From positions 2,512,001-2,576,000 of the forward strand of contig JABWDB010000005.1 of assembly GCA_019614645.1 (NCBI GenBank): a stretch of 64,000 bases of DNA, read 5' to 3'. This DNA is from Stratiolaelaps scimitus (Eukaryota; Arthropoda; Arachnida; Mesostigmata; Laelapidae). Every line of letters starts with the position of its first letter. Position 1 is the stretch's first letter. Shown here piece after piece: positions 25,243 through 35,850 of the stretch. Under the pieces are notes generated by a model, which saw nothing but the letters and a program-made list of their open reading frames with translations, was not told the DNA's origin and made no database searches. A program made the position numbers and the translations under genes.

Positions 25243-26845
25243 TTAGATGCATGTTTCGCTGCTGAGAGTCCCGAACCTCGTCGACTGGCGGTACGCCTTA
25301 CGAGAATAACTGGAAAAACTCAACGATCCTCGGAGTTCGTCTGTCGCGTAATCAGGACACAGGGAATCTCCGAATGCCAGATAGAAGCTCGATTGATCGT
25401 TCGACTCGTCTGATCTGCACAACATAAATTGCCACGTTTACCGCGGACGTGGACGGAAGCTGTCCCTGGATATACTCCTTAAGGTTACTTTCGGTATCGC
25501 AGCAGCTGTCAATGACTCAGAATGCACCAATCTGCCTTTGCAAGGGGCTCCACATCGTGGAATAATCCGCAGATCCAGCACAGTCTCCTCTTTGATATAC
25601 TCCAACGTGATCGAAGTTCGACACCGCCCGGTGTCGGTGAGAGCGAAATTTAAAATACATTTCGTAAAACTTTAATGGTTCGAACTTACTAAATGAAATT
25701 TACTATGAAGTTAGGTAAATGTTTGCGCGATTTGCTCTCCGTTGGTATTTTTCTACTGTCTCCCCAGGTGCTGTCCTCTTGAATTCTCTCCACCTTGACC
25801 ATCAGATAAAGACCCAGGGCGTTATTTAATAACGCGCAAACCTGTGTTCAGGTTCAAATTCAACAACATTCGCTTGCTTACCACCAGAATATATATACAT
25901 ATATAAAAATAGAGCGTTTTTCCATGATTTGGCACGCCAAATATTTGTCGGCGTATGTAAAATTTTAAATACACGTCCATCATTTCTGAGTAGATGCAAC
26001 AGATGTATTTTTGCATTCTATGTATCGAATGGTTGGTGATGCCATCAATTTGTATAGTAAAGAACGAGTCTGCCAAAATGATGAGTGGATTTGAATTTCA
26101 TGATACTTCAATTTAACAGGAGCACAAGTTTAGAGGATTGATCCAAATATGCATTTAATATTTCTGAGGCGCTAGGATACTAAATGCAATCGATAATCAT
26201 TTCACTACTCATATACAATGTATATATATATATGAATAAAAATATGTTTGGGCAGATAGTTATATGCCCCATCGCGATATGAACCTTATAAGTTGTTCTG
26301 TTACAACACACTGACACTTGCTGATGTGTGAAGTGTGTGTCTACAAAGGCGCGCTGCTCCAATGAGGTCACCATATCATGAGCGAGTATCATGATTCGTT
26401 TGTCAGTCATTTCATCCGATTTTCGCGTCGTTACCAACGACGGACATCCGAATGCCCACCTCAAACAGATTCTAGACCTCAAACCGATGCTCCTTGTGTT
26501 ACTGAGCCAGAGGGGAGAAAAACTACAATATATATTTTTGTGTGATCTTTCTTTAGCACCTTCGACAGGTTCGTCTTGCGCACCTTACTGTACCTCGGAT
26601 ATCGGTTGCTGCCAAATTGTGGTCCAAACAAGAATCAAAGGGAGTCTGTGTAACCCGACGTCGCTCGTATCTGAACTATTGCTATCCCAAAAGCGAGCTA
26701 CCACGGCCCCGAGATCTGGTGGCCATCCCTTCGACGACAGAAAAAGCACATAACTTGTGAATATTCCACACATCACGAGAAACAGCAAGTAAGCCTTTGC
26801 GTGTGCACTTTTCATTAATTTCATGTTATACACTTGTTTTCGCAT
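25243..26845 (-). pseudogene. Fucosyltransferase pseudogene (copy B)
   Basis: Three exon relics lie in the correct order on the minus strand. Exon 1 (26845-26589) encodes a membrane anchor (YLLFLVMCGIFTSYVLFL) and LPLILVWTTIW, ending at a good GTAAGG donor in phase 2. Exon 2 (26459-26345) begins in the matching phase and reads WAFGCPS...TTRKSDEMTDKRIMILAHDM, aligning with the exon containing VVFHARDL in the intact gene. Exon 3 relics (about 25650-25243) keep RQIGAF then TGA where the intact gene has Trp, then ESNLKEYIQ, and in another frame SSFYLAFGDSLCPDYATDEL, matching FYISFENSLCPDYVTEKL. The premature stop, frameshift and loss of Glu-Asn of the FENS motif show that it is dead. Confidence 0.8.
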
Positions 26846-27679
26846 TGCACGAGTTGGCAACTCGGTGGGCGGGCGTACACAGCTGTCAGTCGGCATGTGG
26901 CCGAGAGGTTTTCCGGTCGAAAGCACCGGCGGATAGCCAACTACGGACCGGTGCCTTAAATGGTTTAACGGTGACGTACCCGATGTGGAGAGAACGGCCA
27001 CATGGAGAGGATTGTTGAGCCTACTGGTTGGCTTGCGTGGCCAGGCGTGGCAGGTTGCTAGTCCTTCTCTTATCGTGCATATTTCCGCCTGTTGTTCACT
27101 ACGAAATTAGTAGATTGTTTGGGTATAGCCGATCTTGTCATCAATACTTGAATGGGCAATGTTTGCCGAAGGCATTTTTATCATTTACGATTCATAATAT
27201 GGGAAATTATTTCGGAGAACAATCCTCAGGAGAGTGTCACCGTATTCTCTAGTGAAGAGACATGCATATCTCATAAGGCACATAAGCTATATGAAATGAC
27301 CGGGACAACCAATCAGCGTATGTCCACATGGGGACGAGTCGATCTGAGCAAAATGTCGAATATTGATCATTGGGAGAGTGTTTTCTGAGATCTGGCAGTT
27401 ACCAGATCACGTGATTCCCAGCGTCAGCGTTGGCTCCAGATCCTGCAGTGAGTAACCCATCTGTACTAATTGCAGAATATTATTATTACTATATTATATT
27501 TCTATTCGTGAATTTACATGAATTACCAGGCGCGCACTCGTCCCATTGGTCTCTATTCAACTAATAGATCAATGGTAGCATGATCAAGTCGATACCACCA
27601 AAGTCGCCCGACGAAAATCGGGAATGTGAAATGAGCCCGTGCGACAATCTGCGTCACCGTTTACGAACAGCCGTGGCTG

Positions 27680-27805
27680 TTGCAAGATCAAATTTCCCGC
27701 CACAAGATTTGAATCGGCGACCTCTGGCTCCAGTGTGAGGCGACGACTTCAGCTTTTAGAAAGACCAGCAACGCCTGGCCAAGCGCTCTACCTCCAACCC
27801 CCGAG
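27680..27805 (-). repeat. tRNA-derived SINE-like relic
   Basis: On the minus strand GGTAGAGCGCTTGGCC resembles an A box or D arm, and CGATTCAAATC resembles a B box further on. The spacing of about 80 bases is wider than in a tRNA, which argues for a decayed SINE rather than a gene. Confidence 0.35.
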
Positions 27806-28674
27806 GTCGAGGGTTGAAATCCTTTCGTGGAGCACTTGACCTCTATAGACAACAGTCCTATATGGGTTATGTCCGGTTATTGGGAACACACGAAGCGGCC
27901 AGCCATAAGCAATAGCGAATGATTCAAAGTATATCCTATAGACCGTAGGCACATTGCAAACATCCAGAATCCTGAATCCATTGTTAGCGTTTTAAAAGCA
28001 ACGCATGACGATCTCGCTCCGAGAAACGACTGTGTGGTGGAACCCGATTTTGATAACCGACGAATGAAAACTCTGAAAAGGCGGTAACTAACGGCAGGTT
28101 CAGTCTGAATATTTGTATCTAACCGGTTTTTGAAAGGTAGACAGCCTCGGACACACAACTTCGCTCATGCATCTGAGGACCATGACCACGACCGAGCACG
28201 ACTAGTGATATCCACGGCCGCACAAACCATAGACACTATTCAGCACGTCCAGGACGAATTTTTGACGAATTCGGGCCTGCATGATCAACACAGACATTTG
28301 GCGGCAAGGTTCATGGGACATGAACTTCGTTATCTTTCGATCAAGTCTCGACAGGCAATTTGCTTCGGGCATAATCGATCTCTGACTACCACTCTCTGTG
28401 CTCGTAAGGAACCCACGCAATCTCATCATCGCTTGGTACCTGTAACATATGAAGAAGGTAAGCCTCGTAGAAACAGCATTTCCGTTAATAAACAAAAACA
28501 TAACAACAAACAAACACTTTATTCAAAGGTGTTCCCCTTCTCTTGAATCGGAGCGAAGCCGATTTCAGTCATACTCATATGAATGCCATGTTAGTGGCAC
28601 GTCGTCCCTACACATGACTTATAAGTTCCGTCCTGATTCGGCGGGAGAGAAGTTTCACCATCAGTATCGCCATC

Positions 28675-28787
28675 GGATCCGTCGAGCTTCCAGTAGACCC
28701 AAATGTCATTGCGACCTAGCGTACCTTCGACAGTTGTCGACCAAACACCGTGGTCCAAAGAAGGATCACTGGAAGCTCGACGGATCC
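28675..28787. repeat. 20-bp perfect inverted repeat with 73-base loop
   Basis: The left arm, 28675-28694, and the right arm, 28768-28787, are exact reverse complements (GGATCCGTCGAGCTTCCAGT and its complement). Chance occurrence at this spacing is unlikely. It could fold into an RNA or DNA hairpin, or be the ends of a tiny foldback element. Confidence 0.85.
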
Positions 28788-29445
28788 GGCCGAGCCGTTT
28801 ATGGCCGAACCGCCCAAGGGGCCTGCTTAAAACATCCTAAAATATGTTGAATTGCCCTGCACCCAATCGAAGATCACTTAGCTAGCAAAGATACCACAGG
28901 AACAGCCGCATATCTAAGCGCACCATACTCTTGCTAAAGCCATCGCACTACAAACTTGCATTAACTTCGCATCTGTGCTACGAGTCATATCGACGGAGAG
29001 ATAGAGAGATATTGCAGCTGGATTATCATAACCAATGGTCGGTTGAATTGTCGGGTAATGTGACCTACACGTTACGGGTTGTGTTCGACCACCTGTGTCG
29101 ATTTGAGTGAATTGCATCATATTTCTAATTAGCTGGGAGCGGTAAATGGGTCGCGTGATATCGCTTGCCGTTGTCGATACTGCCATTGTTTTATGAGCAC
29201 ACAAATAGTCATGATATTGTGCTAGAAGTGGCCGACGGCGGTAGCCATCGTCGGGTTGACCAAGCCACGACACACAATGGTAATAATAATAATAATGTTA
29301 ATGTCTTGCTAAGGGCCGTTTTGTGGAGGTGCAGCAAAAGCGCTTACGTATTAAGTTACGTGTTTTCTGCTTCGCCGTCTATCCCGGATAAATAGATATT
29401 TGGTGGATCAATTTCACTTAATATCCCTCTACTTTGAATAAGTCG

Positions 29446-29477
<32 letters not shown>

Positions 29478-30204
29478 ACCCAAATATAAGGATGTTGTTC
29501 ATACTGTCGAAAGATGCGTAACTAATTAATAAAATATTATTCAATCGAAATTATATTTTGCAAATTTTCTCACGTTGCTAATATCAATTGCCACTGCGTT
29601 GAGATTGTCTTTTACATCACTCTAGAGAACATAATTCTCTCACATTTAGGCATGCAGTACTGTAGTGCACTAATTATATAATGAGCAAAATTGCAGCTGT
29701 CAATTGGACAATTAATATATATAGAGAGAGAGAGAACTGACCGTAGAGAAGATCAACTTTCTGTTTTGCTTTGCTGATAATTTTCAGTCGTAACCAGCCC
29801 GAGATTAACGGGCCCACATATGGTCCGTACAGGATGATGACGGTACAGCCAATAGAAATAGGACTCGGTCTCGGATACTCAATTGTAGTTGCGGGACAGA
29901 CGGAGCTGCCCCATTGCTTTTCATGGCACCTCCCATGGAACGTTGGTAAAGTACCACGGTAAGATCGCACCTTGTACAAACTATCGACCATCTACAGCAC
30001 TTTTTAAACAGATCAGTCAAATATAATAATGTAATTGTGTTTTCACTAACTTTATGCGAACCTTAACCCACTTAACAAGATACAGTTAGAAGATCTGGGG
30101 ATTCAACGCAAATGGATGCTGGTTTATCATGAATCAGCTCAATAGTCCCTCCTTTCTGAGGCGTTCAAACGAGGTGGAACGAGTCAGGTTGAAGGCCCCT
30201 GACT

Positions 30205-30830
30205 AGGCCTTGGTTGGGAGCTTGGCTTAATGCTGTTCCCTCCTCTCATATAGGAGCATTGCTTGATAATCAAGGTACTCGTCTTGTAGTAGGTTTACGC
30301 TTGGGAAGTAATCTAGGTTTCCCACATTTCGGTTGCTGTGGAGAACCGATTGATTCTCTTGGTCGTCATGGACTCTCTTGTATAAAAAGTGCGGGTGTCG
30401 TGGACCGAGACACTCGCTATTAAAACAGACTTTGGCCAGAGCCCCTTCGTTCCACATCTATTCGTTGTATTCGTGAACCAGCAGGTATTTGTCGCTCTGA
30501 TAGAAAAAGCGTTCTGATGGTATGTCGTTAATCCCCTTTTCCAGAGGTACAATTCTGGTTTGGGATTGCACTGTGGCCACCTTCGTATATCAGTCGGGCA
30601 GCAACACAGCCTGGTCATGCAGCTAATACAGCCGAACAAGCCAAGAACAGAAAATACGCCTCATTGATGAATGAGTACTACCTTAGATCTGTAACCTTTG
30701 AAACACTTGGGGATCGGGATACAATCATTAAAGATTCTTGCGATCTTAGAAGAAAGGTTAGCATCCGCTACAGGAGAGCCACGTGCAAACGACCTTTTAA
30801 TGTAAATATTTTTCTTAGATGACCTAAGGG
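30205..30830 (+). mobile_element. Retroelement tail, copy 1 (region downstream of the reverse transcriptase)
   Basis: The plus strand reads a frame interrupted by two stops: SSHIGALLDNQGTR, LVVGLRLGSNL, CCGEPIDSLGRHGLSC, then AEQAKNRKYASL and FETLGDRD. From general knowledge this order (LGTLLD, vALRLG, CG..vD.lG.HGLSC, KRRKYA.L, vETLG) is typical of the conserved C-terminal part of a widespread invertebrate/fish reverse-transcriptase element. No reverse transcriptase core is present. It is a dead 5'-truncated copy. I do not assign the clade. Confidence 0.65.
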
Positions 30831-31204
30831 GCAACGCAATTTCAATTTTCGGCACCCGCTTAAGTATTGGTGAAGTGGGGCCTCCTTGTTCTAGATATTC
30901 TATTAGGAATATATAGAGGAAGGTGTTTTTAGATGTTTTTCAAGTTCAGCGGATAGTACAATTGTCGCCGACTTTTATAATCAAATAAATGCATACATAT
31001 TCCAACATAAAGTAATTGTTAAAGTATAGTTATAATAAGAGCCAGCGCAGGACTCGATTTTAGCGTATGCTTAGAACATCACCATCATCATTCTCGTCAC
31101 CTTCATACACGTAGTCAACACGAACGGTGAATATAAATGTACCGTGTTGTCGTACAGTGGAGTATACAATGATCAATCATTTGTAAAATGGTGTGAGATA
31201 GGCT

Positions 31205-31252
31205 AAGCAGTACCGTGGACGTTAAACGTTGACTGAGAGTCAGCCCGAGCAC
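31205..31252 (+). repeat. Dispersed 40-bp repeat, copy 1
   Basis: Core GTACCGTGGACGTTAAACGTT followed by GACTGAGAGTCAGCCCGA. The same core recurs near 52511-52552 (+) and 55490-55535 (-). It includes a small hairpin, GGCTGA-GAG-TCAGCC in the consensus. Confidence 0.7.
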
Positions 31253-31570
31253 CTTAGGCTAAACAGACAGGCGTGTATGCAGATAGCTTTAGGGAAGTCA
31301 GGCCCAAATCGAAACTGGTCCTGACCACGTGTTCAGGCCATCCAAGGATAAGTCAACACAAGTGTATATCACCTAATGGCATCGTTGCTGCCGCTACTGG
31401 TCGAGTAATAACCAAGTCATAACTTCTCCAAGACAAAAGAGTGTAACAACACCCGAATACATCTGGCAGTGTCTTTAACCGACTAAAAATAGCAATCAGT
31501 AGAGGTAAGCTGAGATTTAGAGGATAGGTGCAGTGGGTCGACAGGCGTGCAAGAAACGCATACACACCGC

Positions 31571-32420
31571 GTCAAAAAGATAGCCCACCCCCGTGTTTCT
31601 GATCTCACGATTTTCCGCGATTTCCCCCGACTTCCCCATGATTTTTTTCTCAACCGTAGGTAGCATTGTAGGTTCGCTTTCAGTCATTCAAATATATCAC
31701 ATTTCAAGAACATTCCACGAATATGTGGCTATCTAACTCGGATGTAGACATTTGATACCGGAAATGGTCGTTTTGAGGGTGCGTCAAAATGATAGCCCAC
31801 TTAGTGTTTGTCGAGTGGAACGACAGTTGACACACAGCTGAGTTGTAAGATCTCCTCATAGTAATACCTAAAGGTTAAGAGCTGATAGGGGAACAGATAG
31901 GGGAACAGCTGAGGGTCAGCTCGAAAAACAGTTGAGTTGTAAGATCGTTCTGGTACAAATTTTCTCGACCCTTTGTCAGCGAAAAGTACGATGGACCCGA
32001 GGTCGCCAATTTAGTGAAGATAAGAAAGAAAATATTTTCAACCTCAATGAAGAAACCAAGTCAAAATGGGAAATCGCGCGAATTTTACAAAGAAACAGGG
32101 AGGCGCTTTCAAATTTTCATAAAGATCCTGCACAGTACGGGACCAGGAATGCTCCATGGCGACCCGAAACAGTAAGAGCGCGAACAGAACGCTTCCTCCT
32201 CCGAAGAGCCTCTAACAGACTTTTCACTTGTCGCGAAATGGCATCCGAGGCTGGAGTCGAAACGAACGTCCGAAACATTTAAAGCGGTCTTCATTCATCT
32301 GAACATCTTTGTCATAGAAAACTCAAACGAAAACATCGTTGGTCATTGAAACACCAATCCAAGATTGAGTTTCGCTCGTGACCGAGTTTCGTTTACAGAG
32401 GAGTGGCAACGTGTGCTTTT
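31571..32420 (+). mobile_element. Tc1-like transposon, copy 2, 5' part only
   Basis: This is the same family as the element at 14.4-15.6 kb. The outer site, GTCAAAAAGATAGCCCAC, is at 31571 and the inner site, GCGTCAAAATGATAGCCCAC, at 31781-31800. Transposase N-terminal coding follows at about 31960-32280 (RGRQFSEDKKENIFNLNEE, then KSKWEIARILQRNREAL), a Tc1-type helix-turn-helix. It stops at 32281. Homology to the family ends near 32420 (EEWQRVLFFDQ), just where the catalytic domain should begin. Confidence 0.8.
31853..31928 (+). mobile_element. 5'-truncated SINE-like insertion with 18-bp target duplication
   Basis: The 76 bases are absent from the sister transposon at 15.3 kb. They are flanked by CAGCTGAGTTGTAAGATC (31835-31852) and CAGTTGAGTTGTAAGATC (31929-31946), an 18-bp target duplication with one mismatch. 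The insert ends in CGAAAAA. It matches the 3' part of the SINE-like element at 51491-51726 (TCCTCATA, AAAGGTTAAG, GATAGGGGAA, AGCTGAGGGTCAG). A 5'-truncated copy with a target duplication and an A-rich end indicates LINE-driven retroposition. Confidence 0.75.
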
Positions 32421-33384
32421 TTTCGATCAAAAGGAACGTGGCTTCCTTTCGAACACTGGGTGGTTTCGATACTCTTCAGAAAGATGGACACTGAAGCAAA
32501 CAGTGCAAATTCCCCCACAACTCAACGGGAAAACATCATGTTTTTATTTTTCCAAGGACACCCTCCAGCTGAAATTCATCGACAATTAGTGAACGCGTAC
32601 GTCAGGTCTGCCTTATGCCAGCGAACGGTGCAACGTCGGTGCGAGCTAGTTAACAGTGGAAATTTGGACACTGATGACCACCGAGGCGGGGACCCCAAAT
32701 CAAGTGCGACAAGGGACGAACGGATTGACAGAATCAAGGCAGCTTTTGAGGAAACTAGAGCTTTGTCCATGAGGTCTTTGTCGACTGAAATTGGGATTCC
32801 TCGGACAACGTGTTATAGAATTGTCACCAATATACTGAAGATGAAGAAAATCAATGCAAAATGGGTTCCCCATACACTGAGTGCTAACCAAATGCGTGCG
32901 GAGTGTTCGACATTTAATCTGAAGGTTTATACGCAACAAACCAGTCGCTGTTGACCGCGCCATTGATGAACAAATGGCGTGGGGATCGACAGCACCGAGT
33001 GTGGTTACTCGACGACAATGCAAGACCTCACCGCACTGCTGAAATTACGGCCTGGATGGAGGGGAACAATATTGAGCTATGGCATCAACCCCCATATTCT
33101 TCTGATTTAAGCCGAATGTGATTATGGTTGTTTCCATGCATTAAAAAGGGCAATAGGTGGGGTTCTATATTTGCAAACGTCGACTTACTGAAAGAAGCAA
33201 TAGATAACGAAATTATAAATGGAACTGCAAATGGTAAATATTTAGCTATCTCAAAACAAAAAAGCGCTGGGTGTGTCAATAAAGCTGGAGAGTACCTCTA
33301 ACTCATGCCAAAAGATCTTTGTTCTAACTTATTTAGTTCAAAAGTTATTCTCATTTAAAGAAGCGACAGGACCGGACACCCTAA
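32420..33384 (+). mobile_element. Mariner-family transposon, deleted copy
   Basis: The plus strand encodes a mariner-type N-terminus from the Met at about 32484: a helix-turn-helix region, then RTTCYRIVTNIL and KWVPHTLSANQM. After an internal deletion of the first catalytic region, a shifted frame reads HRVWLLDDNARPHRTAEI and PPYSSDLS, carrying the second and third aspartates of the DD34D triad. The 3' end near 33384 (GACCGGACACCCTAATA) looks like a terminal repeat; no matching 5' terminal repeat is present. It is inactive and fused directly to the Tc1-like fragment on its left. Confidence 0.75.
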
Positions 33385-33877
33385 TATATAGATAGAGTTC
33401 CGGAGATTCGTGGCCTCCCCTCAGAAAAATTATTTGCCCGTGAAGTAAAAAAAAGGCTCGTGAATATGCAATTAATTATATAATAGTTAATTAATTATAA
33501 TAATAATTATAATTCACCTGTAATTATAGTACCGGTGAATTGTTCTGCAACCCGATGGTTTTATTGTACTTAGTCTGCTACTGTATATATATCCTACTCG
33601 TCAATAATTGTGCTAACAAATCGACGAATATACCTGTATATATTGTTAAGCTGTGAATACTTGGCAAATATAATAATAGCTGTCATTCGACTGCCACAGG
33701 TCCCTGTCGCGGGGACTTAATATGCGCACCGGATTGTGGTGTGCATGATTTTTACAATTAAAATTTGTCAGATTATCCTGACCTTGTTATATATGCACCC
33801 CTTGCCATACATTTTTTTGCGGGAACTTGAGCATTGTGAAACTGCAGTTCCGAAAATAAACCTCAAACGAAAATAAA

Positions 33878-33909
<32 letters not shown>

Positions 33910-34272
33910 TTAGACGGTACGGATGAGTGCACAGCTCGTTCCAGGTATAACAAACATTCACAAATATAGTCGATAGCTGTCTGCGTTTGACGGGCTAATC
34001 ATTTTAAATTGCAGAGCCACGGCTGTGTCCAACGCCACGGTATCACGAGCCGGGCGACGGAAACCTCACCCAAGTCGTCGACCGAATCTTTACACCTGAA
34101 TAAATGGCAACTCGTTCATGGGAAAGCCATCCGTGACCTCTTTGAATGTAGACTAGATTGCAGCTAACAAACTTTGCACTCATCAACCCTCGCTACTGGG
34201 TTCTACAGAGCGCTCTTAAGTAACGCTTTCCGCATCTGCTCATTTGTACAGTTCATATAGTTTTTAGTCAAT

Positions 34273-34565
34273 ACATCCCCGGTTACGCAGTAGCGCGTGC
34301 GGAACGGGCAAAGCTAAGGAAGTACGCCGCTCTCCAAGCAACCCACCTGTTTTCCCCCCTTGCCTTTGAGACCTTGGGCGGGCACGGCCCTCTCACTGCG
34401 AACTTCCTCGAGGGGGTCTACCATAGGCTGATCCGCGCCACCGGGGACAAGCGCGCTGGCTCTTTCCTCCTGCAGCGGCTGTCCCTCGCCGTGCAGAGAG
34501 GCAATGCCATCGCCTTCCTCGGAACATTGTCGTCCTCACCCCCCCCCCCCCCCATAATCCCTAGA
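34273..34565 (+). mobile_element. Retroelement tail, copy 2
   Basis: An open frame reads AVARAERAKLRKYAAL, PLAFETLGGHG, TGDKRAGSFLLQRL and SLAVQRGNAIAFLGTL. This is the extreme C-terminus of the same retroelement family as at 30.2-30.8 kb; the blocks KYA.L and FETLG are shared. It is 5'-truncated and followed by a C-tract and a candidate 3' UTR with AATAAA. Confidence 0.65.
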
Positions 34566-34690
34566 AATCCCGCCCTACTGTATGTTTGAATAAACAGTAA
34601 CTATGGTTTTTCGTTCCAATACTGTATCAGTATTTATTCAAGCATACAGTAGTTAGCGAGTATTATTTCTAGGGATTATGGGGGGGTGGG
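34539..34690. repeat. Imperfect inverted repeat with poly-C / poly-G ends
   Basis: The left arm (34539-34594) is C15-ATAATCCCTAGAAAT ... TACTGTATG.TTGAATAAA. The right arm (34627-34690) is its reverse complement with a short insertion, ending in ATTTCTAGGGATTATG-G7. The left arm is the 3' end of the retroelement tail, so the right arm is probably the 3' end of a second copy in the opposite orientation. Confidence 0.8.
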
Positions 34691-34867
34691 GGCAGAATTT
34701 TTTAAACAGTATCCTGAGGGTGCACATCTATCTAAAAGGTACTATTTCAATTCAATTCAATTATTTCTTTATTGACGGAACTGCGAAATATGACAACGCT
34801 TAAGTTCTCGTATTAAAAAATAAGATAAAAAGAGCGATCACCAAAGTATTTCACAAGGTTCTTCGAG

Positions 34868-35355
34868 GTGACATACCTTCAAAACATATCACAAAGTCAT
34901 ATTGAACAAGATAATTACAAGTGGATTGATTGCAATGCTATGTTGTTTCAAATCGCCCTCAGTGACGAGAAGAAGTTAAATTTGGATGGGCTAGATGGAT
35001 TTAACGGTTACTGGCATGATGTACGTAGAGAGTCGCGGTCCTTCTCGAAGCACATGTTCGGCGGAGCGTGCTTTATGGGTTGGGGAGCTTGGCAAACTTG
35101 GATTCGCTTTCATCTCATCTCGAATGAATCGCGAGGACTATAAGCAGATGTTGACCAACAACCTACTACCATTTAGTAGTAGATTTTACCGACTGCCAAT
35201 TGTTTTCTAACAAGGTAACGCTTTAATTCACGTCAGCGCTAGTACACGTGCGTGGTTTGGACGGCATGACATTGAAACCCTAGAGTAGCCAGCATGTTCT
35301 TCTTATGTCCACCTGACGGAGAACCTCTGGGACATCCTTGTCCGATGAGTACATG
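34868..35355 (+). mobile_element. Tc1-like transposase fossil, second family
   Basis: The plus strand reads ALSDEKKLNLDGLDGFNGYW, then MFGGACFMGWGAW, and in shifted frames FQQGNALIHVSAS-like and HLTENLWDILVR. These correspond to the three catalytic regions of a Tc1-type DDE transposase (SDE..FNLDGPDG, QQDNA..H, NPIENLW). The spacing is right, but there are frameshifts and substitutions. Residues differ from the family at 14.4 kb, so this is a separate lineage. Confidence 0.65.
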
Positions 35356-35724
35356 CGTCGAATTGACAGTATACATCTGTGGGGAGGTGTCGGCGACCCG
35401 ATCCTGCTAAATCTTGTTGATAGTATGCCAAACCGAGTTTTTGACGTTATAATTAGCAAGGGTGGGCCTCACGGTACTGATTAGTACAAGAAAACGAGAA
35501 TTAATCGAGCGAGAATACTCGATAACTGAGGATGCGTTATCCTTTTGCACACCTGAAAAATGACACATTTCATTGTAGCAAGCTGTTTGCGCCGTCATAT
35601 GCGCTGTTCTTTGTGATGTGTATGTTATTTGACACGTATATTAATCTGATACAGAATGAATGCCTTAAATGTGTATTCTTTGTAAAGATTTGTTGAAATA
35701 TGGGTGCGTTAAGCTTATGCACAC

Positions 35725-35727
<3 letters not shown>

Positions 35728-35775
<48 letters not shown>

Positions 35776-35798
35776 TATATATATATAATGAGGTCTAA

Positions 35799-35834
<36 letters not shown>

Positions 35835-35850
35835 TATATATATATAATGA
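35728..35850. repeat. Complex TA minisatellite
   Basis: Two TA arrays, each followed by GGTATATATATATAATGAGGTC and a few further bases; the two copies start 59 bases apart. It is a tandem duplication built on a TA microsatellite. Confidence 0.8.

Larger units (their letters stand above)
27002..30200. other. Region with no recognisable gene; SINE-like relic and inverted repeat
   Basis: The longest frame, 28130-28546 (+), starts with a His/Asp-rich stretch but matches nothing I know, and a competing frame on the other strand is equally open. The region contains a minus-strand tRNA-like relic (about 27680-27805), a 20-bp perfect inverted repeat (28675-28787), a (TA)n array (29448-29475) and a GA run (29721-29734). 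Confidence 0.45.

Noticed and set aside
28130..28546. 138-codon plus-strand frame starting with a His/Asp-rich segment
   Set aside because: No recognisable motif, and the other strand is open over the same interval; not enough to call a gene.
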